Of a stretch of DNA of 64,000 bases, positions 9,116 to 17,367 are shown one piece after another; position 1 is the first letter of the stretch; each line of letters opens with the position of its first letter. Below the pieces are notes generated by a model that did no database searches, had not been told where the DNA came from, and saw only the letters and a list, made by a program, of their open reading frames with translations. The stretch comes from UBA5239 sp031548025 (lineage in GTDB: Bacteria; Verrucomicrobiota; Lentisphaeria; Victivallales; Victivallaceae): positions 1 through 64,000 of the forward strand of contig JAVBRM010000005.1 of assembly GCA_031548025.1 (NCBI GenBank), written 5' to 3'. Position numbers and translations under genes: made by a program.

Positions 9116-10390
9116 ATGACCCGTATCGGAATCATCCTGGTTCTGTTGGGATTATACATGGGGTCGTTGACGGCGCAAAGCGTCGCCGACCCCGACAGCA
9201 CCCCTACAGACAACCTGCGGCTTCGCGCCGGCCAGGGTGATTCTCAAGCTCAGCTTAATCTCGGCATTCAGTATTATACCGGACAGAGACGTATCCGCAA
9301 TTTCACCATCGCGGCCTACTGGTACCGGCAAGCCGCCAACCAGGGCAACCACGCGGCGATGTTCAATCTGGCCATATGCTACGAGAACGGCCAGGGGGTT
9401 CCCCGCAGCCGTTACCAGGCCTATCTCCTCTACCGCCAGTGCGCCGACGTGGCCCCGGAGGCCAAATACAACCTGGCCTTATGCTACGTCAAGGGAATTC
9501 TTCCCGAAGACAGCACCGACGGCAAGACCCCCCCGGTAGTTCCGGACATTGGCAGAGCGGAAAAGCTTCTTCAAGAACTGGTCCAGAGCAATTTTCTCCC
9601 GGCCAAACGCGAACTGGCCCAGATCTATCTGGACAGGCCGATTGCCGCCCGTGATCCGGCTCAAACGCAACTGGCGTTCAAATACGCCGGTGAGACCGCC
9701 AATGCCGGTGATTCCGGTGCCATGATGCTGCTGGCTGATTGCTATTACGGCGGCTGGGGCTGCGACAAAGACGACTCTAAAATGCTCTTCTGGCTGGAAA
9801 AATCCGCCAAGCGCGGCGACATCCGGGCACTGGGCAAACTAGGGCACTGCTACCAGACCGGGCTCGGCGTCGACCCCGACCAGAAAAAGGCGTTCACCTA
9901 TTTCCAGGACGCCGCCAAACGCGGCGACCCCATGTCCATGGTCAAATACGCCGAATACCTCCAGACCGGCAATCAGACCAAAGCCAACATCCCGCAAGCG
10001 CTGGAATGGGTGGAAAAAGCCGCCGCCATGGAGAATCACTTCGCGATTTTCAAACTCGGCACTTTCGCACTTGAAGGCATCGGCATGGAGAAAGACGAAA
10101 AGAAAGCCGTCGATTATTTTTACAAAGCGGCCCGCTACGGCAACACTCAAGCCAAGTTCAACCTCGCCATGTATTTTCACAAAGGCGAAGCCATTCCCAA
10201 AGACGACGGCGCATCATTTTACTGGTTCAAGAGCGCCGCCGAAGACGGCGACACCCACGCTATGGTTCAACTCGCCCTGTGCTACATCAACGGCCGCGGC
10301 ACCCTCAAAGACGAAATCAAAGCCATCGATTGGCTCGAAAAAGCCGCCGAAGCCGGCAACGCCGAAGCCCGCTCCCTCCTCGGCAAATAG
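9116..10390 (+). CDS. Secreted Sel1-repeat (TPR-like) protein
   Basis: 424 aa. The signal peptide MTRIGIILVLLGLYMGSLTAQ is followed by about nine to ten Sel1-like repeats of ~36 residues, visible as recurring A.Y(W)(Y/F).(K/R)AA..G...A..(N/K)L...Y..G.G. The whole mature chain is repeats, so it is a protein-interaction scaffold in the periplasm. The partner is unknown. ATG 9116 is preferred to GTG 9110, which overlaps the lpxD stop and would only add two residues. Co-transcription with lpxD is likely. Confidence 0.8.
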   Translation: MTRIGIILVLLGLYMGSLTAQSVADPDSTPTDNLRLRAGQGDSQAQLNLGIQYYTGQRRIRNFTIAAYWYRQAANQGNHAAMFNLAICYENGQGVPRSRYQAYLLYRQCADVAPEAKYNLALCYVKGILPEDSTDGKTPPVVPDIGRAEKLLQELVQSNFLPAKRELAQIYLDRPIAARDPAQTQLAFKYAGETANAGDSGAMMLLADCYYGGWGCDKDDSKMLFWLEKSAKRGDIRALGKLGHCYQTGLGVDPDQKKAFTYFQDAAKRGDPMSMVKYAEYLQTGNQTKANIPQALEWVEKAAAMENHFAIFKLGTFALEGIGMEKDEKKAVDYFYKAARYGNTQAKFNLAMYFHKGEAIPKDDGASFYWFKSAAEDGDTHAMVQLALCYINGRGTLKDEIKAIDWLEKAAEAGNAEARSLLGK

Positions 10391-10427
10391 CCGAGAAACA
10401 CGGCGATAGCACACGGGGAACATAACA

Positions 10428-10769
10428 ATGAAGTTGAATAAATTATTAATCTTTGACCTGATTATTGCCGGTAATACACTTCTTCTCGGTGGTGTCTGCT
10501 TCTACTTTTTCAATCTGATTTATTTGGATCAGGCCGGATCAGGCCTACCCTTACCTTATTTGACATTATTATTGGTGTCCGGCCGATATTATATTTTCGC
10601 GATACTCTGTCTGCTTTCCATGATTTTCATTTTACAACCAATCTTCAAATTTTCCGAATATGGAAAGCGCTGCCTGATGTACATATATTTGTTCTTTATG
10701 CTCAATTTCTCAATACTTATCATAATAGCGCTTTCACTTCCCTATCTGAAACTGCCAATGCATGTTTAG
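10428..10769 (+). CDS. Small integral membrane protein, unknown
   Basis: 113 aa with three hydrophobic helices (about 8-30, 43-68, 82-105), low in charge and cysteine. No motif is recognisable. A weak GGGGAAC lies upstream of the ATG. The codon use is more AT-rich than in the flanking genes, so it may be a more recent acquisition. It is separated from the Sel1 gene by 37 bases. Confidence 0.5.
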   Translation: MKLNKLLIFDLIIAGNTLLLGGVCFYFFNLIYLDQAGSGLPLPYLTLLLVSGRYYIFAILCLLSMIFILQPIFKFSEYGKRCLMYIYLFFMLNFSILIIIALSLPYLKLPMHV

Positions 10770-10837
10770 TATCATTGGCGAATGGATGCGCTAACGCTGC
10801 CGTACTTCCGCTTATCTCCACCTACTCATAGCCTCTT

Positions 10838-10860
10838 CCAATTCACCAATTCACCAATTA
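10838..10860. repeat. Period-8 tandem repeat (ATTCACCA)
   Basis: Two and a half tandem copies of ATTCACCA in the gap between the small membrane protein and moxR. The same unit is repeated at 35997-36026, also intergenic and also followed by TTAAG. The gap 10770-10952 otherwise shows nothing recognisable. Confidence 0.6.
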
Positions 10861-10952
10861 AGCAAGAAATCGGCAATCGCGGTTTGCAATTTAGACTTTT
10901 CATATATATTCTTTATAAAATGAAAAATTTAAACGAATAAGGATTGCCGAAT

Positions 10953-11894
10953 ATGGATCATCAATACTTTTTTGAAAAACTCGATGCGCTGAAAAAAAAT
11001 CTGGCTGAAGTTATCCGGGGAAAGGACGAAGTCATCGAGCTGATGATCGCGACGATTATCGCCGACGGCAATATCCTGCTGGAAGATGTCCCCGGCGTCG
11101 GCAAGACCACGCTGGCGAAAGCCTTGGCGGCCTCGCTCGACAGTCAGTTTACCCGTGTCCAGTTCACTCCCGACCTATTGCCGGCGGATATTATCGGCAG
11201 TTCGATTTATAACCCCAAGGACGGTTCGTTTCAGTTCCGTGCCGGCCCGATCTTCACCAAGATCCTGTTGGCGGACGAAATCAACCGGGCTTCGCCGCGC
11301 ACTCAGTCCGCACTGCTGGAAGCCATGAGCGAACGGCAGGTTTCGATTGAGGGAAAAACTACTCATTTGACGCGGCCATTTCTGGTGATCGCCACCGAAA
11401 ACCCGATCGAGTATCAGGGAACTTACCAGCTTCCCGAGGCCCAGCTCGACCGTTTCGCCATGCAATTGAGCCTGGGCTATCCGGATGAAAAACATGAGTT
11501 GGAAATGCTTTTCGACCGCTTGACCGGCGACCCCGCCTCCGCACTGAAAGCCGTGCTGAGCGGCGAAGAAGTGGTGGAAATCCAGCGCCGGGTCCAACAG
11601 GTCAAAGTGGAAAGTTCCATTGCCGAGTATATGCTCCGGCTGATCCGCTCCAGCCGTGAGGATGGAAGGGTACTGCTGGGGGCCAGTCCGCGGGCGCTGC
11701 TGCTGCTGTCGCGCTGCGCCCAGGCGGCGGCCTTCCTGGCCCGGCGCGAATTCGTTTTGCCCGAAGACGTCAAAAGAGTGGCGGTATCAGTGCTTTCCCA
11801 CCGCTTGGTACTGGACAACAAAACCCGTTATTCCGGCGGCACCGCGCGGGAAGTCATTCAAGATATCCTGAATAAAACCAAAATTCCAGTCTGA
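10953..11894 (+). CDS. MoxR-family AAA+ ATPase
   Basis: 313 aa, normal length. Walker A is GVGKTT, Walker B is LLADEINRA, sensor 1 is VIATENPIE, followed by the LPEAQLDRF motif typical of MoxR and a C-terminal lid domain from ~residue 205. MoxR ATPases act as chaperones for folding or metal insertion of partner proteins, often von Willebrand or DUF58 proteins. ATG 10953 has AAGGA at a normal distance; the in-frame TTG at 10944 would sit directly on that site. It opens the conserved MoxR-DUF58-transglutaminase cluster. Confidence 0.9.
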   Translation: MDHQYFFEKLDALKKNLAEVIRGKDEVIELMIATIIADGNILLEDVPGVGKTTLAKALAASLDSQFTRVQFTPDLLPADIIGSSIYNPKDGSFQFRAGPIFTKILLADEINRASPRTQSALLEAMSERQVSIEGKTTHLTRPFLVIATENPIEYQGTYQLPEAQLDRFAMQLSLGYPDEKHELEMLFDRLTGDPASALKAVLSGEEVVEIQRRVQQVKVESSIAEYMLRLIRSSREDGRVLLGASPRALLLLSRCAQAAAFLARREFVLPEDVKRVAVSVLSHRLVLDNKTRYSGGTAREVIQDILNKTKIPV

Positions 11895-11899
11895 TTGGG

Positions 11900-12024
11900 C
11901 AATTGAAAATTGAAAATGGAAAATGGAAAATTGAGAAGAGATTTACAACTATCCCAATATAGATTATTCAAAAAGGTTTCTCCCGCTCCTTCATTTTCAA
12001 TTTTCAATTTTCAATTTTCAATTC
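11900..12024. repeat. Inverted heptamer-repeat element A
   Basis: The left arm (11901-11934) is built of tandem (T)TGAAAA/TGGAAAA heptamers and the right arm (~11993-12023) of TTTTCAA heptamers in reverse orientation, so the arms can pair over about 30 bp. The core between them contains AGAGATT and CCCAATAT, also seen in the elements at 37871 and 40558. It lies between two co-directional operon genes. Confidence 0.75.
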
Positions 12025-12043
12025 TAAAAATAATTGTGAATAT

Positions 12044-13375
12044 ATGAAAGTCACCACCCTCTATATCCAAAGCATGGAAAAATTCCTGGACGGCCCGGAA
12101 TGGTTCCAGCTCAGTTCACTGGAAAGGCGGCCGGGCCAATACCGGGCGCCGACGCTGGCGCTTTTCGCCTGGATCGCAGGATTTCTCTGGCGTTCGCTGT
12201 CGATACCGGCGCTGTTGCTGCTGATTCCCGGAGGGTTGGTTTTTCTCTACAGCACGATTTCACTGGATTCGCCGATCCGGGTAACGACCATCGCCATCCT
12301 GATGGTGATGGTTGTAGAACTGGTTATCGGCTATTTTTTCCGCCCCAAATTCCGCATCGAACGGACCGTGCCGGAGCGCTTGCGGGCCGGCGCCAACTTC
12401 ACCGTTGAATACCGGATCACCAATTTACGCAAACGCCCCGCCTGGGATATCGAGCTGGACGCCTATATGATCAAAAAAGGGCTCGACATCACGCAAACCG
12501 CCAGGGTCACAGCCATTTCCGGCCGGGAAACGGTGACGGTTTCCGCCCGCGGGACCACCAGCCGCCGCGGAGTCTACCATTTGTTTTCGCCGATCGCCGA
12601 CTCATTGTTTCCGCTGGCGATCTCCAAGTGGAGTTGCTCGAACCGCGAACTGAAACAGACCATCCACGTTTATCCGGCCTACCATATTTTGAACAAACTG
12701 TACCTGCCCACCGGCCATAAATTTCAGCGCAATGGCACATCACGGGTCTCCAAAGTCGGCGAATCCGCCGATTTCTACGGTTGCCGCGAATTCCGCGACG
12801 GCGACGATCCGCGCCATATTTACTGGCGCGGCAGCGCCCGGACCGGACAATTGATCGTCAAGGAATTTCAGAACGAATATCTGAGCCGGATCGCCCTGGT
12901 CGTCGATACTCACGTCCCATACAAACAAAACTGGTTCCGTCTGAAACCGCCCTCCCATTATTATCCGGCGCTGGAGGCCGCGCTCTCCATGACCGCCTCG
13001 ATTGTCGACTACCTGACCCGCGGCGAATACGTGGTGGATATTTTCGCGGCGGGCAAAGAAGTCTATCATTTTCAGGCCGGGCGCCACCTCTCTTGTTTCG
13101 ACTCGATCCTGGATATTCTGGCCGAAGTCAAGGCCAACCCGGAACCTCAGTTGAATCTATTGTCCGACACCGTAATGGAGGAAATTTCCAGCATCGGCAG
13201 CGCCATGGTGATTCTGCTGGGCTGGGACGACGAACGCGCACAACTGATCAACCGGCTGCGGGAGTCCGGCGTCAGTTTGAAAGTCATCATCATCGATCCC
13301 AAACCAGATGTTCCCGACAATCTGATCCGGCTGAATTCCACTGAAATCAATGACGGCATGGTGCACGATTTATGA
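12044..13375 (+). CDS. DUF58 protein, MoxR partner
   Basis: 443 aa. Two hydrophobic segments at about 42-90, an Ig-like or beta region to ~200, then the DUF58 core. The diagnostic stretch GCREFRDGDDPRHIYWRGSA (about residues 244-264) matches the family motif yxxGDdxRxIdWraSAR. The following part has a vWA-like fold (LVVDTHVP). DUF58 proteins pair with MoxR ATPases and are linked to envelope or protease functions. The stop overlaps the transglutaminase start by four bases (ATGA), indicating translational coupling. Confidence 0.85.
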   Translation: MKVTTLYIQSMEKFLDGPEWFQLSSLERRPGQYRAPTLALFAWIAGFLWRSLSIPALLLLIPGGLVFLYSTISLDSPIRVTTIAILMVMVVELVIGYFFRPKFRIERTVPERLRAGANFTVEYRITNLRKRPAWDIELDAYMIKKGLDITQTARVTAISGRETVTVSARGTTSRRGVYHLFSPIADSLFPLAISKWSCSNRELKQTIHVYPAYHILNKLYLPTGHKFQRNGTSRVSKVGESADFYGCREFRDGDDPRHIYWRGSARTGQLIVKEFQNEYLSRIALVVDTHVPYKQNWFRLKPPSHYYPALEAALSMTASIVDYLTRGEYVVDIFAAGKEVYHFQAGRHLSCFDSILDILAEVKANPEPQLNLLSDTVMEEISSIGSAMVILLGWDDERAQLINRLRESGVSLKVIIIDPKPDVPDNLIRLNSTEINDGMVHDL

Positions 13376-15477
13376 ACAAGTCAATCTCACAGGTCTTATG
13401 GTCAGCGGCTATTCTGATGCCCGCGGTATTGCTGTTCACGGCCATCGCCGACCTCCCTCATGTGGTGTTGATGACGGTCGGCGGTTATATCCTGTCGTTA
13501 TCCAGGCGCAAGCTGCTGGTGGTCAATGACCGTACCATTATCTACTCCATTGTGGTCATCGTGGTCACAGTGGTGCTCATGGATATGATGTTTCCGTTCA
13601 ACCGGGAGCGATTCGGTTATATCACCATGATCATGCAGCCGCAGTATTACACGGTGGGAGCGTTTTATGCTGCCATCGCCCTGACTTTTTTCGCCGCCGG
13701 CAAAATGGTGATCGGCGGCGCGGCGGCCGCGGCGGTGTATTCGCTGATCGCCTCCGCCGACGTCTTCAACCTCAATCTTGTCAGCACCCGGCTGCCGGCT
13801 ATCGGCGATTTGATTAACAAGCATTTTTACGTGATTTACGTCTGGGGTATGGGGCTCATTCTTTTCATTATCGTCATCGCTTTCCGCTTCGGCTTCAAGT
13901 CACGGACCGTCAGCCACCGCAGTCTGATACTCAAACAGATCGTGCTGGGCGCACTGCTGATCATCATTCCGTTTCTGATCTACGGAGGCTTCAAACTCTA
14001 CCAGCACTACGAAAGCGAAGTCCGGCGCTGGGAAAACATCCTGATCCGCATGACCTCCCGCCAGCATCTGTTCCAGCGCGGCAGGCTGGTGGTGTTCGGC
14101 CGCGAAACCAACCTCCACCGCACCATGAGCCCGGAGGTACTCGCCAATCAAGACCAGATCATCATGCGGGTAATCGCTTCGGACGCCCCCGGCTACATGC
14201 GCGGCAAAGTCTACGACGAATACATCAACGGCCTCTGGAAAAACAACAACACCGTTCCGGACACCGCCATGACCGAAAAAGCCCACGAAGGCATGCTCAC
14301 GTTCAAAAGTTTCTTCATCGGCGAGGAACAAGCCGAATACCGCCACGCATATCAGGTGTACCTCGACGACAAATTCAATTCGGAAGTCCTCCTGCTGCCC
14401 GGCAACATGCGCCGCCTGGATGTCATCGCCGCCTACGCCGGCATCTCGGTCGGCGGCGCGGTCCGGACAGAAGATTTTCAGAAAGACGGCGGCTACACGG
14501 TCTTTACCAATACCGTCGACGAGGCCGCCTCCTATCCGGCCCCGCAAACCGATCTCCCGGATATTTTCGTCCAAATGCCTCAGCGCCTCGGGCCGCACCT
14601 TGATACCATCCTCGCCTCGGTCCCCGGGCTCAAGGATGCAAAAAACGACCGGGAACGCTTTAACCTCCTGCTGGCATATTTCGCCGCCGACTTCACCTAT
14701 TCCCTGAGTTGGCAGGGCGATCCCGGCACCGATCCGGTCGTCTACTTCCTCGAAACCGCCAAGAACGGCCATTGCGAACTCTACGCGGCCTCGCTCGCCA
14801 TGCTGCTGCGGCAGCTCAATATCCCGTCACGCTACGTCACCGGGTTCATCTGCGCCGAAGCCCACCCCTCGAATAAATACTTCGTCGCCCGCCTCGGCAA
14901 CGCCCACGCCTGGGTAGAAGCCTACGACCGCGACCGTAAGGAATGGGTCATGCTGGAACCGACGCCACCCTCCAACCTGATCGGCCCGCGCGGCGAATGG
15001 GATACTTTCAGCAATTGGCGCGACCAGGTCAGCAAAGGCTGGCAGCAGTTAATAGCCAATCTGCGGCGCGGCCATTTCGCCAATGTAATCGTCGATTTCT
15101 TCGGTGTCATATTCGCCGTCATCTGGATGCTGATCGCCAACCCGGTCGGCGTCACGATAATCGTCGGCCTGCTGGCCTGGTATATTTACCGCCGCCGGCA
15201 CGCTCGGAAAAACCGTTTCCGTTATGCCTCCTCGCGCGAAATCATCCGCCTCGGCAAGATCTATCAGGCTCAGGCCACCAAATGGGAAAAACAATTGCAA
15301 TTACCGCCCGAACCCGGCCGCACTCCCTCCGAGCTGTTGCAGCTCATGCGCCAATCCCCCAAACTCAAACCGGAAGACCTCGAGCGCGCCTGTAATTTCA
15401 TCGAAAACTACCAGCGTCTCCGCTTCAGCTGCCGCCAAGTCACCTTCGACGAAATCAGAAAACTCAAACAAATCTGA
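13372..15477 (+). CDS. TgpA-like membrane transglutaminase/protease
   Basis: 701 aa. Six or so N-terminal membrane segments (to ~210), a periplasmic transglutaminase-like core, another membrane helix at ~575-605, and a cytoplasmic tail (DUF4129-like). The catalytic set is Cys468 (GHCELYA), His512 (NAHAWVE) and an acidic residue at 529 in EPTPP, where Asp is usual. The family (TgpA in Pseudomonas) probably modifies or cleaves envelope proteins or peptidoglycan. As third gene after moxR and DUF58 it completes a cluster conserved in many phyla. Confidence 0.85.
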   Translation: MNKSISQVLWSAAILMPAVLLFTAIADLPHVVLMTVGGYILSLSRRKLLVVNDRTIIYSIVVIVVTVVLMDMMFPFNRERFGYITMIMQPQYYTVGAFYAAIALTFFAAGKMVIGGAAAAAVYSLIASADVFNLNLVSTRLPAIGDLINKHFYVIYVWGMGLILFIIVIAFRFGFKSRTVSHRSLILKQIVLGALLIIIPFLIYGGFKLYQHYESEVRRWENILIRMTSRQHLFQRGRLVVFGRETNLHRTMSPEVLANQDQIIMRVIASDAPGYMRGKVYDEYINGLWKNNNTVPDTAMTEKAHEGMLTFKSFFIGEEQAEYRHAYQVYLDDKFNSEVLLLPGNMRRLDVIAAYAGISVGGAVRTEDFQKDGGYTVFTNTVDEAASYPAPQTDLPDIFVQMPQRLGPHLDTILASVPGLKDAKNDRERFNLLLAYFAADFTYSLSWQGDPGTDPVVYFLETAKNGHCELYAASLAMLLRQLNIPSRYVTGFICAEAHPSNKYFVARLGNAHAWVEAYDRDRKEWVMLEPTPPSNLIGPRGEWDTFSNWRDQVSKGWQQLIANLRRGHFANVIVDFFGVIFAVIWMLIANPVGVTIIVGLLAWYIYRRRHARKNRFRYASSREIIRLGKIYQAQATKWEKQLQLPPEPGRTPSELLQLMRQSPKLKPEDLERACNFIENYQRLRFSCRQVTFDEIRKLKQI

Positions 15478-15555
15478 CCTGATCAATGCAATTCTTGCTT
15501 ATTCTACCCCCAAAACCGGTAAATTAAAAAAAACAAAAAAATTCTGACGGAGTTG

Positions 15556-15584
15556 TTGACAAATCATCTTCCGGACAATATAAT
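15556..15584 (+). promoter_or_regulatory. Consensus sigma-70 promoter of the LacI module
   Basis: TTGACA at 15556-15561 and TATAAT at 15579-15584, separated by exactly 17 bp, both perfect matches. Transcription should start near 15591. An imperfect dyad (AGTTA, 7 bp, TAACT; 15592-15608) covers the start site and is a candidate operator. Confidence 0.85.
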
Positions 15585-15624
15585 AATATATAGTTACCCG
15601 TGTTAACTAAAAGAGATTTGCAAA

Positions 15625-16734
15625 ATGTCATTAACGATGAAAGAATTGGCGCAACGAGCCGGAGTTTCACGTCCTGTAGTTTCCGCGGTGTTGAATAATT
15701 CATCAATCTGTTGGGTATCGGAAGCAACACGCCAACGTGTCCTAGAGCTGGCCAAAGAATTGGATTTTATCCCGAATCATGCGGCACGCCAGTTGAACGG
15801 CGGCAAAAGCGGCTTGATTGGAATGATTATCATAGCCCAGCACCTGGGGCCGTGTTCCATTTTGCAGAATGAGGCCTCGGAGCTTCTTCAGAAAAACGGC
15901 TTCGACATTCTCTCGACCAAATGGTCCCGGAGTCAAAAAGGGGATATGGAGAGAACCATGCGAATGTTTCGTTCCCGGAGAGTGGACGGAGTGATGGCGT
16001 TTTCACTGGATGAACCGGTCAAACAATTTGAAAACCTGAAAATTCCCATTGTCTATTGTTCTCATAACAATGCTTTCGGCTTCAACGTCGGGTGCGACAT
16101 TGAATACGGCGGTTATATCGCAGCCAAACATCTGATCGAAGTACATGGATATCGCAGACTTGCCTTTCTGGGAACCGCCGTAGAGCACAAGATGGATTTC
16201 TCTCCGGAGAAACCTTATCATGCGTCGATACTCAGTAAACATCGCGGTATGTGCAAGGCACTGGAGGAGCACGGATTAAAAATGGGCAACACCTTGTGGG
16301 TCAATGTGAACAGCGACGACGAGGCTATGCTGAAATATTTCAAAAAACAGAAGATCGAGGCCGTTTTGTGCGGTAATGATTTTGCTGCCGCCGAGCTTCT
16401 GAAACTGCTGCAGGATCGCGGCATCAAAGTGCCGGACGATCTGGCTGTGGTCGGATTCGACGGATATTCCTTTTGTAAATACACACCAGTGACTTTGGCT
16501 ACCGTCGTACAGCCGATCTATGACGAAGCGGCAATCGCCGTCAATCTGTTGTTGGAGCAAATCAATGGAAAAGAGATTAACGATAAGCTCGAGAATATCA
16601 TGTTGCAGCCTCATTTTCAGCCCGGAGCCAGTTGCGGATGCCCTGAGGCTATGCCCGCGCCGAAGGTCCGAGGCGTGGCCTATTCCATGCTGATGGACGA
16701 AAAACTTATCACGACAAAGGAGTCTGGTTTATGA
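15625..16734 (+). CDS. LacI-family transcription regulator
   Basis: 369 aa. The N-terminal helix-turn-helix (TMKELAQRAGVSRPVVSAVLN) and hinge (PNHAARQLNGGKSGLIGMI) are typical. A periplasmic-binding-like effector domain (~60-345) includes CGNDFAAAELLKLLQDRGIKVPDDLAVVGFDG. The second recognition-helix region is SRPVVSAVLNNSS, so the operator probably differs from the lac type. The effector should be a sugar or glycan product. The C-terminal tail is longer than usual by ~20 residues. The stop overlaps the next ATG (ATGA), so it is co-expressed with the pseudopilin and the DUF4838 protein and probably controls them. Confidence 0.9.
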   Translation: MSLTMKELAQRAGVSRPVVSAVLNNSSICWVSEATRQRVLELAKELDFIPNHAARQLNGGKSGLIGMIIIAQHLGPCSILQNEASELLQKNGFDILSTKWSRSQKGDMERTMRMFRSRRVDGVMAFSLDEPVKQFENLKIPIVYCSHNNAFGFNVGCDIEYGGYIAAKHLIEVHGYRRLAFLGTAVEHKMDFSPEKPYHASILSKHRGMCKALEEHGLKMGNTLWVNVNSDDEAMLKYFKKQKIEAVLCGNDFAAAELLKLLQDRGIKVPDDLAVVGFDGYSFCKYTPVTLATVVQPIYDEAAIAVNLLLEQINGKEINDKLENIMLQPHFQPGASCGCPEAMPAPKVRGVAYSMLMDEKLITTKESGL

Positions 16735-17339
16735 ATAAGAAGTCTACATTTACGCTCATTGAGCTTCTGGTGGTTATCGCTATTGTCGCCATTTTAGCGG
16801 CATTGCTGCTGCCGGCGCTTCAACAAGCTCGAGAACAGGCAAGAAAAATTCAATGCGTCAGTAATATTAAACAGTTTTCTTTAGTTTTTATGGAATATTA
16901 TGATGAATTCCGGTGTTTTATTCCATTGTGGAACACGGACGATACCTCCGACACAACGCGAAAGGCCTGGCATACGAATTTTACGAAAAATGGTCCGGCT
17001 TATGAGATCACTTTTTCCGGTCGGGTAAATTTTGAGCTGAGAAAATTGCGCTGCCCTTCAGCTATGTACGCCAGTCTGGATACCGGGCACAAAGTTTGGT
17101 ATGGATATACTTATCCCGGTAAACCGACGAAAAATTTTTCCCTGAGAGCACTTTTAATGGATGTGGAATGTGGCCGCGGCTCAAATCATACCTGGGGAAT
17201 GAATGCTGATTGGAAGAAACCGCCGGCATTTCGGCATTTGAACTCGACGAATGTACTTTATTGTGACTTTCATGTCGGTAATGTCAAAAAAGAGGAGATG
17301 CCGTTGAGTGGCAGCGATCCTTTTTGGAAGACGGAATAA
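16731..17339 (+). CDS. Pseudopilin (type II secretion-like N terminus)
   Basis: 202 aa. The N terminus KKSTFTLIELLVVIAIVAIL is a type IV pilin/pseudopilin helix with Glu at +5. The residue at -1 is Thr, not Gly. The C-terminal region ends with FRHLNSTNVLYCDFHVG, a variant of the H-x-DG block of the DUF1559-like proteins of PVC bacteria. Such proteins may be exported or displayed on the cell envelope. It is translated from an ATGA overlap with the LacI gene and precedes an exported DUF4838 protein. No pilus assembly genes are nearby. Confidence 0.85.
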   Translation: MNKKSTFTLIELLVVIAIVAILAALLLPALQQAREQARKIQCVSNIKQFSLVFMEYYDEFRCFIPLWNTDDTSDTTRKAWHTNFTKNGPAYEITFSGRVNFELRKLRCPSAMYASLDTGHKVWYGYTYPGKPTKNFSLRALLMDVECGRGSNHTWGMNADWKKPPAFRHLNSTNVLYCDFHVGNVKKEEMPLSGSDPFWKTE

Positions 17340-17367
17340 CTGATTTTTAATGTAAGGAAACAGACAA

